Origin: Pseudomonadota bacterium
GTDB lineage: Bacteria; Desulfobacterota; Desulfobulbia; Desulfobulbales; JAGXFP01
Direction of reading: 5' to 3'
DNA length: 64,000 bases
Assembly (NCBI GenBank): GCA_018823285.1
Contig: JAHJIQ010000003.1
Coordinates: forward strand, 62,001 to 126,000
The translations under genes and the position numbers were made by a program. Under the pieces are notes generated by a model that was not told where the DNA came from, did no database searches, and was given only the letters and a program-made list of their open reading frames with translations. Shown here one piece after another: positions 1-7,381 of the stretch (its first letter is position 1; each line of letters starts with the position of its first letter).

Positions 1-344
1 TGAAGAAAAACCTGAAACTACTGCCTTTAATGGCCGGAGGAAATGACCTCGATTATATTGAAATTGATGATGAACAGGAATATCACGTCGGCCTGGAATA
101 TGTTTTCAATGCCGGAGCCACGCCCATGGCACTGCGGTGCGGTTATTATTTCCGGCCCGAACACAAATTTTACACCACCAACAAGTCGATACCGGCGAGC
201 AGCCTGACCATGCCCGGCGAAGACGACCACATCTATTCGGGAGGGATCGGCTTTGTCGCTTCGGAAAAGGTGCAGATCGACATGGCGGCGAGCATCGGCG
301 AATTCATCGATGAATACATCCTGTCGATGGTGTATCGCTTTTAG
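1..344 (+). CDS. Outer-membrane porin, OMPP1/FadL/TodX type (C-terminal fragment)
   Basis: The reading frame is open from the first base of the window, so the N-terminus lies outside it; about 113 residues remain. The segment has alternating polar and hydrophobic stretches and ends in Val-Tyr-Arg-Phe, a typical terminal beta-signal of Gram-negative barrels. The sections around CGYYFRPE and the late IYSGGIGFVASEKVQIDMA resemble the last strands of OMPP1/FadL proteins, which carry hydrophobic compounds such as long-chain fatty acids across the outer membrane. The substrate cannot be told from the fragment. Another barrel family remains possible because only the last strands are visible. Confidence 0.6.
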   Translation, partial: KKNLKLLPLMAGGNDLDYIEIDDEQEYHVGLEYVFNAGATPMALRCGYYFRPEHKFYTTNKSIPASSLTMPGEDDHIYSGGIGFVASEKVQIDMAASIGEFIDEYILSMVYRF

Positions 345-643
345 GGGGTAACCTTCAGAGCCGGAGTGTACTCCAGAACACCATCTCCATCCCCTTTCAT
401 GTGTGCAACCCGGATGAGGTTCCGCCACACCTCCGCCTGCTCTTGCCGGCCGGCTTTCTCTCCCTGAAGAAAGGTCACCCTGAAAATAGCCCGAAAGACT
501 CCAGTTTTTCTCCGGACGGTCGAAGAATCCGAAAATATCACTGAAAATCAACACCGAATCCAAAATATTGCTTGAAATTCAATGGTTTATATATAAATAA
601 GAGATTATAAAAATTACACTGCATTCATAATTTTAAGTGAACT

Positions 644-1102
644 ATGTCAGGATCGGAACACAACTGGGATGATATTCCCTCTTTGAAACTCGAGATGGAC
701 GACGAGTACGACCAGCGTCTGCAGGGCAAAGATCGCCGTCGTCACGCCAGGGTTGACATCAATAGCCTCAAGGGAGTGCTGACCTGGAATATCAACTCCA
801 TCCCCATCAGAATAGCCACCGCCGGACATGGTGTTTTCGATGCCACGGTCGTTGATTTGAGCCAGAGCGGGGTCAGGGTTTTCTCGCCCAAAAAACTAAA
901 CACGGGAGAAAGGGTGAGAGTCGGCTTCAAGATCAATGACCGAACAATCATTGCCATGGCAGTCAGCATATGGACAAGGCAAAACGAAACCCACTGCACC
1001 GCCGGACTGGAGTTTCAGGGCCTTTCCGCGAGTGACAGTGAGTTTTTAGGCGCCCTGGCCACCGCCAGTATGTTCAACAAGACAGGGGCTTTCAGAATCT
1101 AG
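644..1102 (+). CDS. PilZ domain protein, paralogue 1 of 3
   Basis: A 152-residue cytosolic protein with the two c-di-GMP signatures of PilZ domains: an Arg-rich RRRHAR stretch near residue 32 and DLSQSGVRV near residue 72. PilZ proteins bind cyclic di-GMP and pass the signal to motility, exopolysaccharide or other targets. The first 26 residues (WDDIPSL followed by LEMDDEY and RL) are nearly the same in the next two genes, so the three are tandem duplicates. The ribosome site is weak. An AT-rich promoter-like stretch precedes the gene (TTGAAA at 572, TAAATA at 594). The target is unknown. Confidence 0.88.
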   Translation: MSGSEHNWDDIPSLKLEMDDEYDQRLQGKDRRRHARVDINSLKGVLTWNINSIPIRIATAGHGVFDATVVDLSQSGVRVFSPKKLNTGERVRVGFKINDRTIIAMAVSIWTRQNETHCTAGLEFQGLSASDSEFLGALATASMFNKTGAFRI

Positions 1103-1193
1103 AAATATTCTTACCCGCGATGAAAATCAAGCAGAGTTGCGAGATCAACAGGATATTAGAAAAAACCGGCGTCATAACCCATGAAGCTGAGTG

Positions 1194-1316
1194 GAGCAGC
1201 TTGTCTGCTCGTACCGATTAGTTAAGTTAAGCAGCGTGCCTGCTTATACGAAACTTATGCCCCTGGGCGAAAGCGAGCTTGCGAGACATCGAGACTTATA
1301 CCCGAAGGATGAAAAG
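1194..1316. repeat. Dispersed intergenic repeat family A, copy 1 (inverted, composite)
   Basis: Read on the minus strand this contains CCTTCGGGTATAAGTCTCG, then CGCAAGCTCGC, then two GAGCAGACAAGCTGCTC-like hairpin units. The same modules recur at 2628-2710, 9895-9958 and 13741-13803. The copy ends nine bases before the second PilZ gene, so it forms most of that gene's leader. It holds no open frame of note. Confidence 0.75.
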
Positions 1317-1324
1317 AGTGAGAC

Positions 1325-1783
1325 ATGGCGGAATCTGAACATAACTGGGACGATATTCCATCCTTGAGCCTTGAGATGGACGATGAGTACAACAATCGTC
1401 TTCAGGCCAGGGAAGGACGCCGCCATGCCAGAGTCGACACCAATGCCCTGAAGAATATCCTGACCACTCCTGTCAACGTGATCCCGATCAGGATCGCCAC
1501 CGCCCTGCACGGTGTATTCGATGGGGTGATTGCCGACTTGAGCCAGAGCGGAGTCAGGCTGTCTGCGTCTGAAAAACTGAGCAAAGATGAAAAGGCCAGG
1601 GTCGGTTTCAAGATCAATGACCGAACGATCATTGCCAAAGCCATCATCAGATGGACGTGCCAGAACGATATGTACTGCACGGCCGGACTGGAATTTGAGG
1701 GCCTCTCATCTTCTGACGAAGAGTTTTTGGGTGCCTTGGCTACTGCCGGCATGTTTAACAAGACAGGCGCCTTCAAGGTCTAG
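1325..1783 (+). CDS. PilZ domain protein, paralogue 2 of 3
   Basis: 152 residues and closely similar to paralogue 1 along its whole length. The PilZ signatures are RRHAR near residue 34 and DLSQSGVRL near residue 72, and both proteins end in MFNKTGAF. It keeps the shared N-terminal WDDIPSLSLEMDDEY segment ahead of the PilZ barrel. Strong identity to its upstream neighbour points to a recent duplication. The space before it is filled by a family A repeat, so it may be transcribed apart from the first copy. The c-di-GMP effector role comes from the family; the partner is unknown. Confidence 0.88.
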   Translation: MAESEHNWDDIPSLSLEMDDEYNNRLQAREGRRHARVDTNALKNILTTPVNVIPIRIATALHGVFDGVIADLSQSGVRLSASEKLSKDEKARVGFKINDRTIIAKAIIRWTCQNDMYCTAGLEFEGLSSSDEEFLGALATAGMFNKTGAFKV

Positions 1784-2029
1784 AAGCTGCATGTTGGGGA
1801 ACAAATTACAGACAATCACGAATATCTGCCTGTAATAACTTGAAATGGTTTTTGTTGTACTTATACTCTGTTCTTGAGGAAGTTGCAGAGAATCACTTAG
1901 AACCATGTTTATCGGTCCCGACCAGAGCCCGGGGGCGGATAGACGATGCCGGATGACAGGTTGATTTATTCATTGCCGGGTCAACTGCTTTCGGCCACTC
2001 CACCAAGATATCAAGCTTGAGGTTGCATC

Positions 2030-2488
2030 ATGACAGGGGATAACAACAAGACGTGGGACAGCATACCCTCGCTCAGCCTGGAAATGGATAATGACTACGA
2101 GGACCGCCTCAAGTCAAAAGAAGTGCGCCGCCACGACCGGGCCCATTTCAATACCATAAAAAACCTGCTGCACCAGAACTACACGTCGATTCCGATCAGG
2201 ATCGCCACCGCTGCCAAGGGGACCTTCGACGGAGTAATCATCGACCTCAGTGCCAGCGGGATCAGGGTCTCAATCCCGAAAGAACTCAATGAGGGCGAAA
2301 GAATCAAGGTCGGCTTTATCATCAATAAACGGACCATCATGGCCAATGGTGTCGCCCGCTGGACCTGCAATGATGGTGACAAACACACCGCCGGCATCGA
2401 ATTTCACGGAATCGCAGCCGACGACCGTGAATTCATCGGCAGCTTAAGTGCCGCCACCCTGCTGATGAAGGTCGGATCGATCAAGTAA
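2030..2488 (+). CDS. PilZ domain protein, paralogue 3 of 3 (most diverged)
   Basis: 152 residues, with PilZ signatures RRHDR near residue 34 and DLSASGIRV near residue 73. It keeps the N-terminal IPSLSLEMDNDYEDRL segment but has drifted from the other two copies, for example ending in LLMKVGSIK rather than MFNKTGAF. A GAGG ribosome site lies eight bases before the ATG. Conservation of the N-terminal segment in the most diverged copy suggests it matters for function, perhaps as a docking peptide; that is inference. No enzymatic domain is attached. Confidence 0.88.
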   Translation: MTGDNNKTWDSIPSLSLEMDNDYEDRLKSKEVRRHDRAHFNTIKNLLHQNYTSIPIRIATAAKGTFDGVIIDLSASGIRVSIPKELNEGERIKVGFIINKRTIMANGVARWTCNDGDKHTAGIEFHGIAADDREFIGSLSAATLLMKVGSIK

Positions 2489-2627
2489 TCCGCATGGTTT
2501 CAAACCGTCGCCATCCTGCCTTTCCGGAGGGTCAAACGCAGATCATCCTCTGCCCATTCTTCATTCAGCTTCATTTTTTTCCAATAAAAAAACTTTATCT
2601 GCCGGAGAATTTGTTAAAATCTGTTTG

Positions 2628-2710
2628 CACCCTTCGGGTAGAAGTCTCGATGTCTCGCAAGCTCGCTTATCGGTACGAGCAGACGAGCTGCTCAATTTAA
2701 GTTTTAGCCC
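2628..2710. repeat. Dispersed intergenic repeat family A, copy 2
   Basis: Begins CACCCTTCGGGTAGAAGTCTC, continues through TCGCAAGCTCGC and a GAGCAGACGAGCTGCTC hairpin (6-bp arms), and ends TTTAAGTTTTAGCCC. It matches the reverse complement of copy 1 across most of its length. It lies about 45 bases before the histidine kinase start. Confidence 0.75.
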
Positions 2711-2753
2711 GATTACGCGGAAACCGATATTGACTATTTCGTAAAGGAAAGCA

Positions 2754-4565
2754 ATGCCCCTGACGCTGGCTGATTTTCTTCAGGATCATGATGTTCTGGC
2801 ATCCCTCAATCTTCCGGAGGGGCAGAAGCAGCGTCTGGTCACCATCCTTGAAGATGATTTCCTTGCCGAGTTCCTGGAGAATGTGATCACCGCCTCCGAG
2901 GATATCCTGGCCATTGATCCCAACCTTGAACGCAGAACCATCCTGGAACTGGCAGCCGCCAAGATTGTCAAGGAACTGAAGGCGGAAGCCGCATCCATCA
3001 GATTGCTCGACGCCCGCACGCTGAAGATGCTTTCCTTCGGTTCTTCCGGCCTTGACGAATTCAGGCGCGCCTCCACCGTTCCCGTTTCAAAATCAATCGC
3101 CGGTCTTGTGGTCCGGCAGGGCTCAAGCATTATTGTGCCGAACATCAGTAAAGACCCCCTCTATCAGTCAAAAAAAATCATCGCCACCAAGGGGTTTAAT
3201 TCCCTGATTGCCGTCCCCTTGCGGATACCGAGCTTTGTCAGCGATACGGACGATATCCTTGGTTCTCTCCAGATTTACTACCGGGAAGAAGATCGCGGGT
3301 TTTCGAAAATTGAAGTGATCCTGGCCGAAATGTTTGCCCGGCGGGTCAGCCATGTCCTGGCCAGGAAAAAAATTCTGGATCTCAAGAAACTGAACGATTC
3401 CAAGGAAAAAATCACCGACAATATATTCATCAAACTCAGTAAACGGGAGGGGATCAAGCTCAAGGATTTCTTCAATCTGATCATGCCTGATATTGAAGAG
3501 CACCTTCACTTTTTATGCTGTCTGCTTTTCACAATCTCGGAGGACCTCAAACACATCCAGCTTGAAGCCGCCTACCCGCTCGACAAAACATATTATGAAC
3601 CGGGCCACTCTTTTACCATAGAACACCACCCCGCTTTCTGGACCGTGGTCCACGGCCTCAAAGAGTACGCCGACCTGCCCCATGAACGGCACCATCCAAA
3701 TTACCTGCTGGTCAAAAATCCCGGGCAAAGCGAACTCACCTCCTCCGGCCTCCGGGCCTTCATCAAGGAGCATGACATCCATTCCATTCTCATGGTCCCC
3801 TTGCGGATTGCGGATCAGACCCGCCACATCCTGACCTTTTACGCAGCCGACCAGAAACAGTCTTTCACCGAAGACGAAATCGAGCTTCTGACCTTTCTCG
3901 GTAAAGAAATCATGAAGGCGTCAACCCTGGAATTCTTAAGCGATACCCTCCACGACTTCAAGAACCCGGCCATCGCCGTGGCCGGTTTTGCTGCCCGCGC
4001 CATAAAAATGGCGGCAAGCTGCAAGATGGAAGAAGCTGATATCGAAAAACTGCGCCGCTATCTTGAAATCATCAGCAGGGAATCGGCACGAATGCAGGAC
4101 ATTGCCCTGACCATCAGCGGTGAAGGACGCAAGGAGGTGGTCGACCTTGGCCGGACCGCCGGGGAAAGGTTTATACTGAACAATGAGGTTCTTGCCCGCT
4201 CGCAGAGAAAAAATGTCACGATCGAATCTTTCTGCGAGGAGGGAAAACTCCTGGTCCTATGCCCGCTTTACAGCCTGGAACGGGTCCTCGACAATCTGCT
4301 CAACAATGCCAGCAAGGCTCTGCCCCCGGATGGCGGCAGACTGACCATGCGTTGCTATCAGGAAGCGGGGATGGCCTGTGTCACGGTAACCAACACCGGT
4401 CTGATCCCTGCCGACCAGTTCGAGCAGATTCGCAAAGGCGCGGTCCAGGGCCGAGGCCTTAATATCATCACCAGGTTTGCCCAGACCAATCACGGCAAGC
4501 TCGAAATAGACAAGACCGATAAAGATACCGTCATCACCATCAAACTGCCGCTGCATAGGCATTAG
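2754..4565 (+). CDS. GAF-GAF sensor histidine kinase
   Basis: A 603-residue soluble kinase without membrane segments. Two GAF-type sensory domains lie at about residues 55-205 and 235-385; both contain the typical SIxVPLRI core (FNSLIAVPLRIPS and IHSILMVPLRIAD). The phosphoacceptor helix follows with LHDFKNPAIAVAGFA near residue 402, which gives His in an H-D-F-K-N-P box. The ATPase domain has the N box LDNLLNNASKAL and the glycine box GRGLNII. It should autophosphorylate on His in response to a cytosolic ligand and pass the phosphate to a response regulator encoded elsewhere. An AAAGGAAAG ribosome site supports the start. No receiver domain or regulator gene is adjacent, so it is an orphan kinase here. 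Confidence 0.87.
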   Translation: MPLTLADFLQDHDVLASLNLPEGQKQRLVTILEDDFLAEFLENVITASEDILAIDPNLERRTILELAAAKIVKELKAEAASIRLLDARTLKMLSFGSSGLDEFRRASTVPVSKSIAGLVVRQGSSIIVPNISKDPLYQSKKIIATKGFNSLIAVPLRIPSFVSDTDDILGSLQIYYREEDRGFSKIEVILAEMFARRVSHVLARKKILDLKKLNDSKEKITDNIFIKLSKREGIKLKDFFNLIMPDIEEHLHFLCCLLFTISEDLKHIQLEAAYPLDKTYYEPGHSFTIEHHPAFWTVVHGLKEYADLPHERHHPNYLLVKNPGQSELTSSGLRAFIKEHDIHSILMVPLRIADQTRHILTFYAADQKQSFTEDEIELLTFLGKEIMKASTLEFLSDTLHDFKNPAIAVAGFAARAIKMAASCKMEEADIEKLRRYLEIISRESARMQDIALTISGEGRKEVVDLGRTAGERFILNNEVLARSQRKNVTIESFCEEGKLLVLCPLYSLERVLDNLLNNASKALPPDGGRLTMRCYQEAGMACVTVTNTGLIPADQFEQIRKGAVQGRGLNIITRFAQTNHGKLEIDKTDKDTVITIKLPLHRH

Positions 4566-4790
4566 CCATTCAGGCAACTCGACCCGTCCTGAGATAGCCA
4601 GATCAAAAGTGCAGGCACCGCAAACCGCTCCTGAAGAAGACCAACCCCAATCTTGTGCCTGACGAGTTCTTTAAATTTTCCTCCCGGTCGGTTAAGTTGA
4701 ACACCTTGGTGAGACAGATCCGGAACTCATAAGAAGTCATGGGACAACCTGACCACCCCTTCCTGATGAGGCCTTGAATGGTCGATAATA

Positions 4791-4862
4791 TTGAAGCTCT
4801 CCGCGGCAGATAAGCGTGAGACTTCGAGCCACGGGGAATGCGTTTCGCTATGCATGTTCAGG
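4791..4862. repeat. Dispersed intergenic repeat family B, copy 1
   Basis: Runs from TTGAAGCTCTCCGCGGCAGA through GCGTGAGACTTCGAGCC and GGGGAATGCGTTTCGC to TATGCATGTTCAGG. The reverse complement is found, broken into two overlapping halves, at 13115-13274, with shorter pieces at 28488-28525 and 41684-41719. It ends just before the exonuclease ribosome site. Confidence 0.75.
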
Positions 4863-4902
4863 CCGGGTGGCTCGGAAGCTATACTGCCGGGAGCAGAAAA
4901 AC

Positions 4903-5619
4903 ATGAAGTTGTTGAGTGTTGATATCGAGATCTCAGACGTCTTTGAGCTCGGCCGATATGAAGATATTGAAAAGTACGCCCCGTTTCATATTTCCGTGGC
5001 GGCAACGGCGATTCACGGTGGAGAGGAGCGGTTCTGGTTTTCGAAGGATGATACAGACCGGCCGGCCATCAATTTAAACCGGCAACGGGCCCATGAACTC
5101 CTGGAGTATCTCGACCTGATGCAGCGGAATGGATTCATGGTCTGTGCCTGGAACGGCCTGAACTTCGACCTGAAATGGATCGGCCACCAGGCTGAAGACA
5201 TTCCCCTCGCCGCCCGGATCGCCCTGAAAAGCTTCGACCCCATGTTCCAGTTCTTCAATCTCGCAGGGTTCCCGGTCGCCCTCGGCAAGGTGGCCGAAGC
5301 GATGGGCATCCCGCAGGAAAAACTCATGGACGGCGCGGATGCGCCAAAGGCGTGGCGGGCCGGCAAGCATCAGGAGGTCATGGACTACTGCCTCGGCGAT
5401 TGCCAGATGACCAATCTCATTGTCCTCGCCATTCAGAAAACCCGGCAAGTCCGCTGGGTAACAGCAAAAGGAACCATCAGCGCAAAACCGATGCCGCGTT
5501 TAAAGTCCGTTGAGGAAGTCATCAAAGACCCCGAGCCCGACCAGTCCTGGATGGACAAACCGATGCCGAGAAGCAGATTCTATAAATGGCTTGAGGACGC
5601 CGGAGTGATGGGCAAATGA
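4903..5619 (+). CDS. DEDDy-type 3'-5' exonuclease, RNase H fold
   Basis: 238 residues from the ATG at 4903, which has GGGAG nine bases upstream. The frame stays open further upstream, but that part is repeat family B and is rejected as coding. The three exonuclease motifs are visible: ExoI SVDIE (Asp-x-Glu) near residue 5, ExoII AWNGLNFDLKW near residue 82, and ExoIII with Tyr-x3-Asp in DYCLGDC near residue 165. The protein should remove nucleotides from 3' ends, as in proofreading domains, but no polymerase is attached. The C-terminal 60 residues are charged and proline-rich. The gene stands alone, and its biological substrate is unknown. Confidence 0.7.
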   Translation: MKLLSVDIEISDVFELGRYEDIEKYAPFHISVAATAIHGGEERFWFSKDDTDRPAINLNRQRAHELLEYLDLMQRNGFMVCAWNGLNFDLKWIGHQAEDIPLAARIALKSFDPMFQFFNLAGFPVALGKVAEAMGIPQEKLMDGADAPKAWRAGKHQEVMDYCLGDCQMTNLIVLAIQKTRQVRWVTAKGTISAKPMPRLKSVEEVIKDPEPDQSWMDKPMPRSRFYKWLEDAGVMGK

Positions 5620-5649
5620 ACCGGGATGCTCCTGGCAATTGCCGGGGTC

Positions 5650-6345
5650 TCAGTCGATATCAATCGATCCCATACTGGCAGTGGCACCGTCGCCGGTGGC
5701 GGTATTGGCCGAATTGCTGATAGTGGCCTTGTTGGAAATCTCCCCCGAGACTTCACTGTTCCGCACGGTCACGCTTCCCATATTGGCGGTGGCATTTATC
5801 CCTTTGGCGGTATTGGCTGATTTTGAGATATTGGCGCTGTTTTTGACGGTGCCGGTGATGTGACTTTTTCGGGAAGTAACCGTACCCATGTTGGCAGTGG
5901 CATTTGCTCCCCTGGCCACATTGGCGGATTTGGAGATGGTGGCACTGTTACCAACGGAGCCCGTTACCACAGAATGATCGACGATGGCAGCTCCCATATT
6001 GGCGGTGGCATTTTCTCCGATGGCGACGTTGGAAGATTTTTCAATACCGGCGCTGTTGGTCACCGTCCCTTCTATTTTTGAATCCTTGACGACTCTGGTC
6101 CCCTTGTTGGCGCTGGCGCCCTTGCCCTCGGCAACGTTGGCTGATTTTTCCATCACGTCCAGGTCAACAAGCAGGTCCTTGATCCCGGAAAGCCATTTAT
6201 TCCCGACTGCCCGCGCTTTTTCCAATGCGCCGTCCTGATTGGCGGCCCCGGCCGGTTTATCCAGGACCTCGGCATCCGCCCGGGAAAGGGCTGGGGCTCC
6301 GATCAACGTTGCCAGGGCGATGAAACCAAGAATCATTTTTTTCAC
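5650..6345 (-). CDS. Secreted protein of 36-residue repeats, possible beta-solenoid or amyloid
   Basis: A signal peptide (KKMILGFIALATLIGAPALS, cleavage near Ala-Asp-Ala) is followed by a short linker and four full 36-residue repeats plus a partial fifth, reaching the C-terminus. Each repeat follows KSANxAxGxNATANMG, then a variable stretch, then SxxxGxVxNSAxIS. It splits into two 18-residue halves rich in Asn, Ser, Ala and Gly, as expected of stacked beta-strands. The GTG at 6345 is preferred because AAAGGAG lies eight bases before it; an ATG two codons upstream is only two bases from that site. No enzymatic motif is present. An extracellular fibre or surface role is inferred from the repeat geometry alone. 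Confidence 0.72.
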   Translation of the reverse strand: MKKMILGFIALATLIGAPALSRADAEVLDKPAGAANQDGALEKARAVGNKWLSGIKDLLVDLDVMEKSANVAEGKGASANKGTRVVKDSKIEGTVTNSAGIEKSSNVAIGENATANMGAAIVDHSVVTGSVGNSATISKSANVARGANATANMGTVTSRKSHITGTVKNSANISKSANTAKGINATANMGSVTVRNSEVSGEISNKATISNSANTATGDGATASMGSIDID

Positions 6346-6490
6346 GATCATATCTCCTTTTGAGTCAAAAGCTGTCTGTTAATAGACAAACCCATCATTC
6401 TTGAAAGCATGTTTATATCTTAAGGTCAGGAAAGCGGTTAGTCCATCAGGAGTCAAAAAAAACTTTTCATCCCCGGGACCAGTTGTTCAG

Positions 6491-7381
6491 CTACCGTCCA
6501 CCTCCGATCGGGGTAATGGCGGGACGGAATCCCTGGTAGTCATGCCGGTCACCGGGCAGACCGTACCGACGAAAACGCGGCCTGGTCCCATCCGGGACGA
6601 TCAGCCAGCTTCCGCCCCTCCGCACCCTGAAGAACCCTTCCTCGGCCCCCTTGGGGTTATACCTGGGGCTGGCACGATAGTACAGAGGATCATACCAGTC
6701 TGCGCACCACTCCCAGACATTACCGCTCATATCGTAGAGCCCCAGTTCGTTAGGCTTTTTACGGCCCACCGGATGGGTTTCACCGTCGCTGTTCCGGCTG
6801 TACCAGGCGACCTCGTCGGCCTGGTTGGAACCGGCATACACGTCCCCCCGGGAAAGTTTGCCGCCGATGCCGGCAAACTCCCATTCGGCCTCGGTCGGCA
6901 GCCGATAGTCAAGGCCGGTCCAGTCCTTGGCCCGCACCAGAAACTCCCGGGCATCGTTCCAGGAAACCATTTCCACCGGACGTTCACTGCCCTGGAACCT
7001 GGATGGGTTCGAGCCCATCAACCGCGACCACTGCCCCTGGGTCAGCTCGTATCGGGCGATCCAGAAATCATCCAGGCAGACTGAATGGGTGGGACGAACA
7101 TGGTCTTCACCACCATCGTCGCCCATCATAAAGCAGCCTCCGGCAACCAGGACGAACTCAATGCCGGTGACCGGGTCCTGGTAGACAGCGGCACCAACCG
7201 CTGCGGCAAGATCGGCTGTTAAATCACGGTGTGGACCAGCCTGACTCTGCCGGACGGGCTCACGACCTCCCGAGGGCGCCGTTTCAGCCGCACAGCCGGC
7301 AAGCAGGATCAGACCGATGCCGCAGCAGATCAGCCGGAGTTCCGACCCCTTCATCATGACTCCGTTGAGCAGTCGCATCAT
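6491..7381 (-). CDS. Lipoprotein with formylglycine-generating-enzyme (SUMF1) fold
   Basis: 296 residues. A lipoprotein signal (LICCGIGLILLAGC, Cys near residue 30) puts it on the periplasmic face of a membrane. The FGE-sulfatase fold fills the rest: PTEAEWEFAG, SGNVWEWCADWYDP, RRGGSWL and GFRPA are its hallmarks. The RRGGSW segment is followed by a Cys-free stretch, so the cysteine pair used by true formylglycine-generating oxidases is absent. A binding or structural role is more likely than sulfatase maturation. The first ATG overlaps the hrpB stop (ATGA). A second in-frame ATG at 7354 has GGAG five bases upstream and may be the real start. Confidence 0.8.
   Translation of the reverse strand: MMRLLNGVMMKGSELRLICCGIGLILLAGCAAETAPSGGREPVRQSQAGPHRDLTADLAAAVGAAVYQDPVTGIEFVLVAGGCFMMGDDGGEDHVRPTHSVCLDDFWIARYELTQGQWSRLMGSNPSRFQGSERPVEMVSWNDAREFLVRAKDWTGLDYRLPTEAEWEFAGIGGKLSRGDVYAGSNQADEVAWYSRNSDGETHPVGRKKPNELGLYDMSGNVWEWCADWYDPLYYRASPRYNPKGAEEGFFRVRRGGSWLIVPDGTRPRFRRYGLPGDRHDYQGFRPAITPIGGGR

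Noticed and set aside
4816..4902. Upstream extension of the exonuclease frame
   Set aside because: It consists of repeat family B; the ATG at 4903 has a ribosome site and starts at the conserved ExoI motif.
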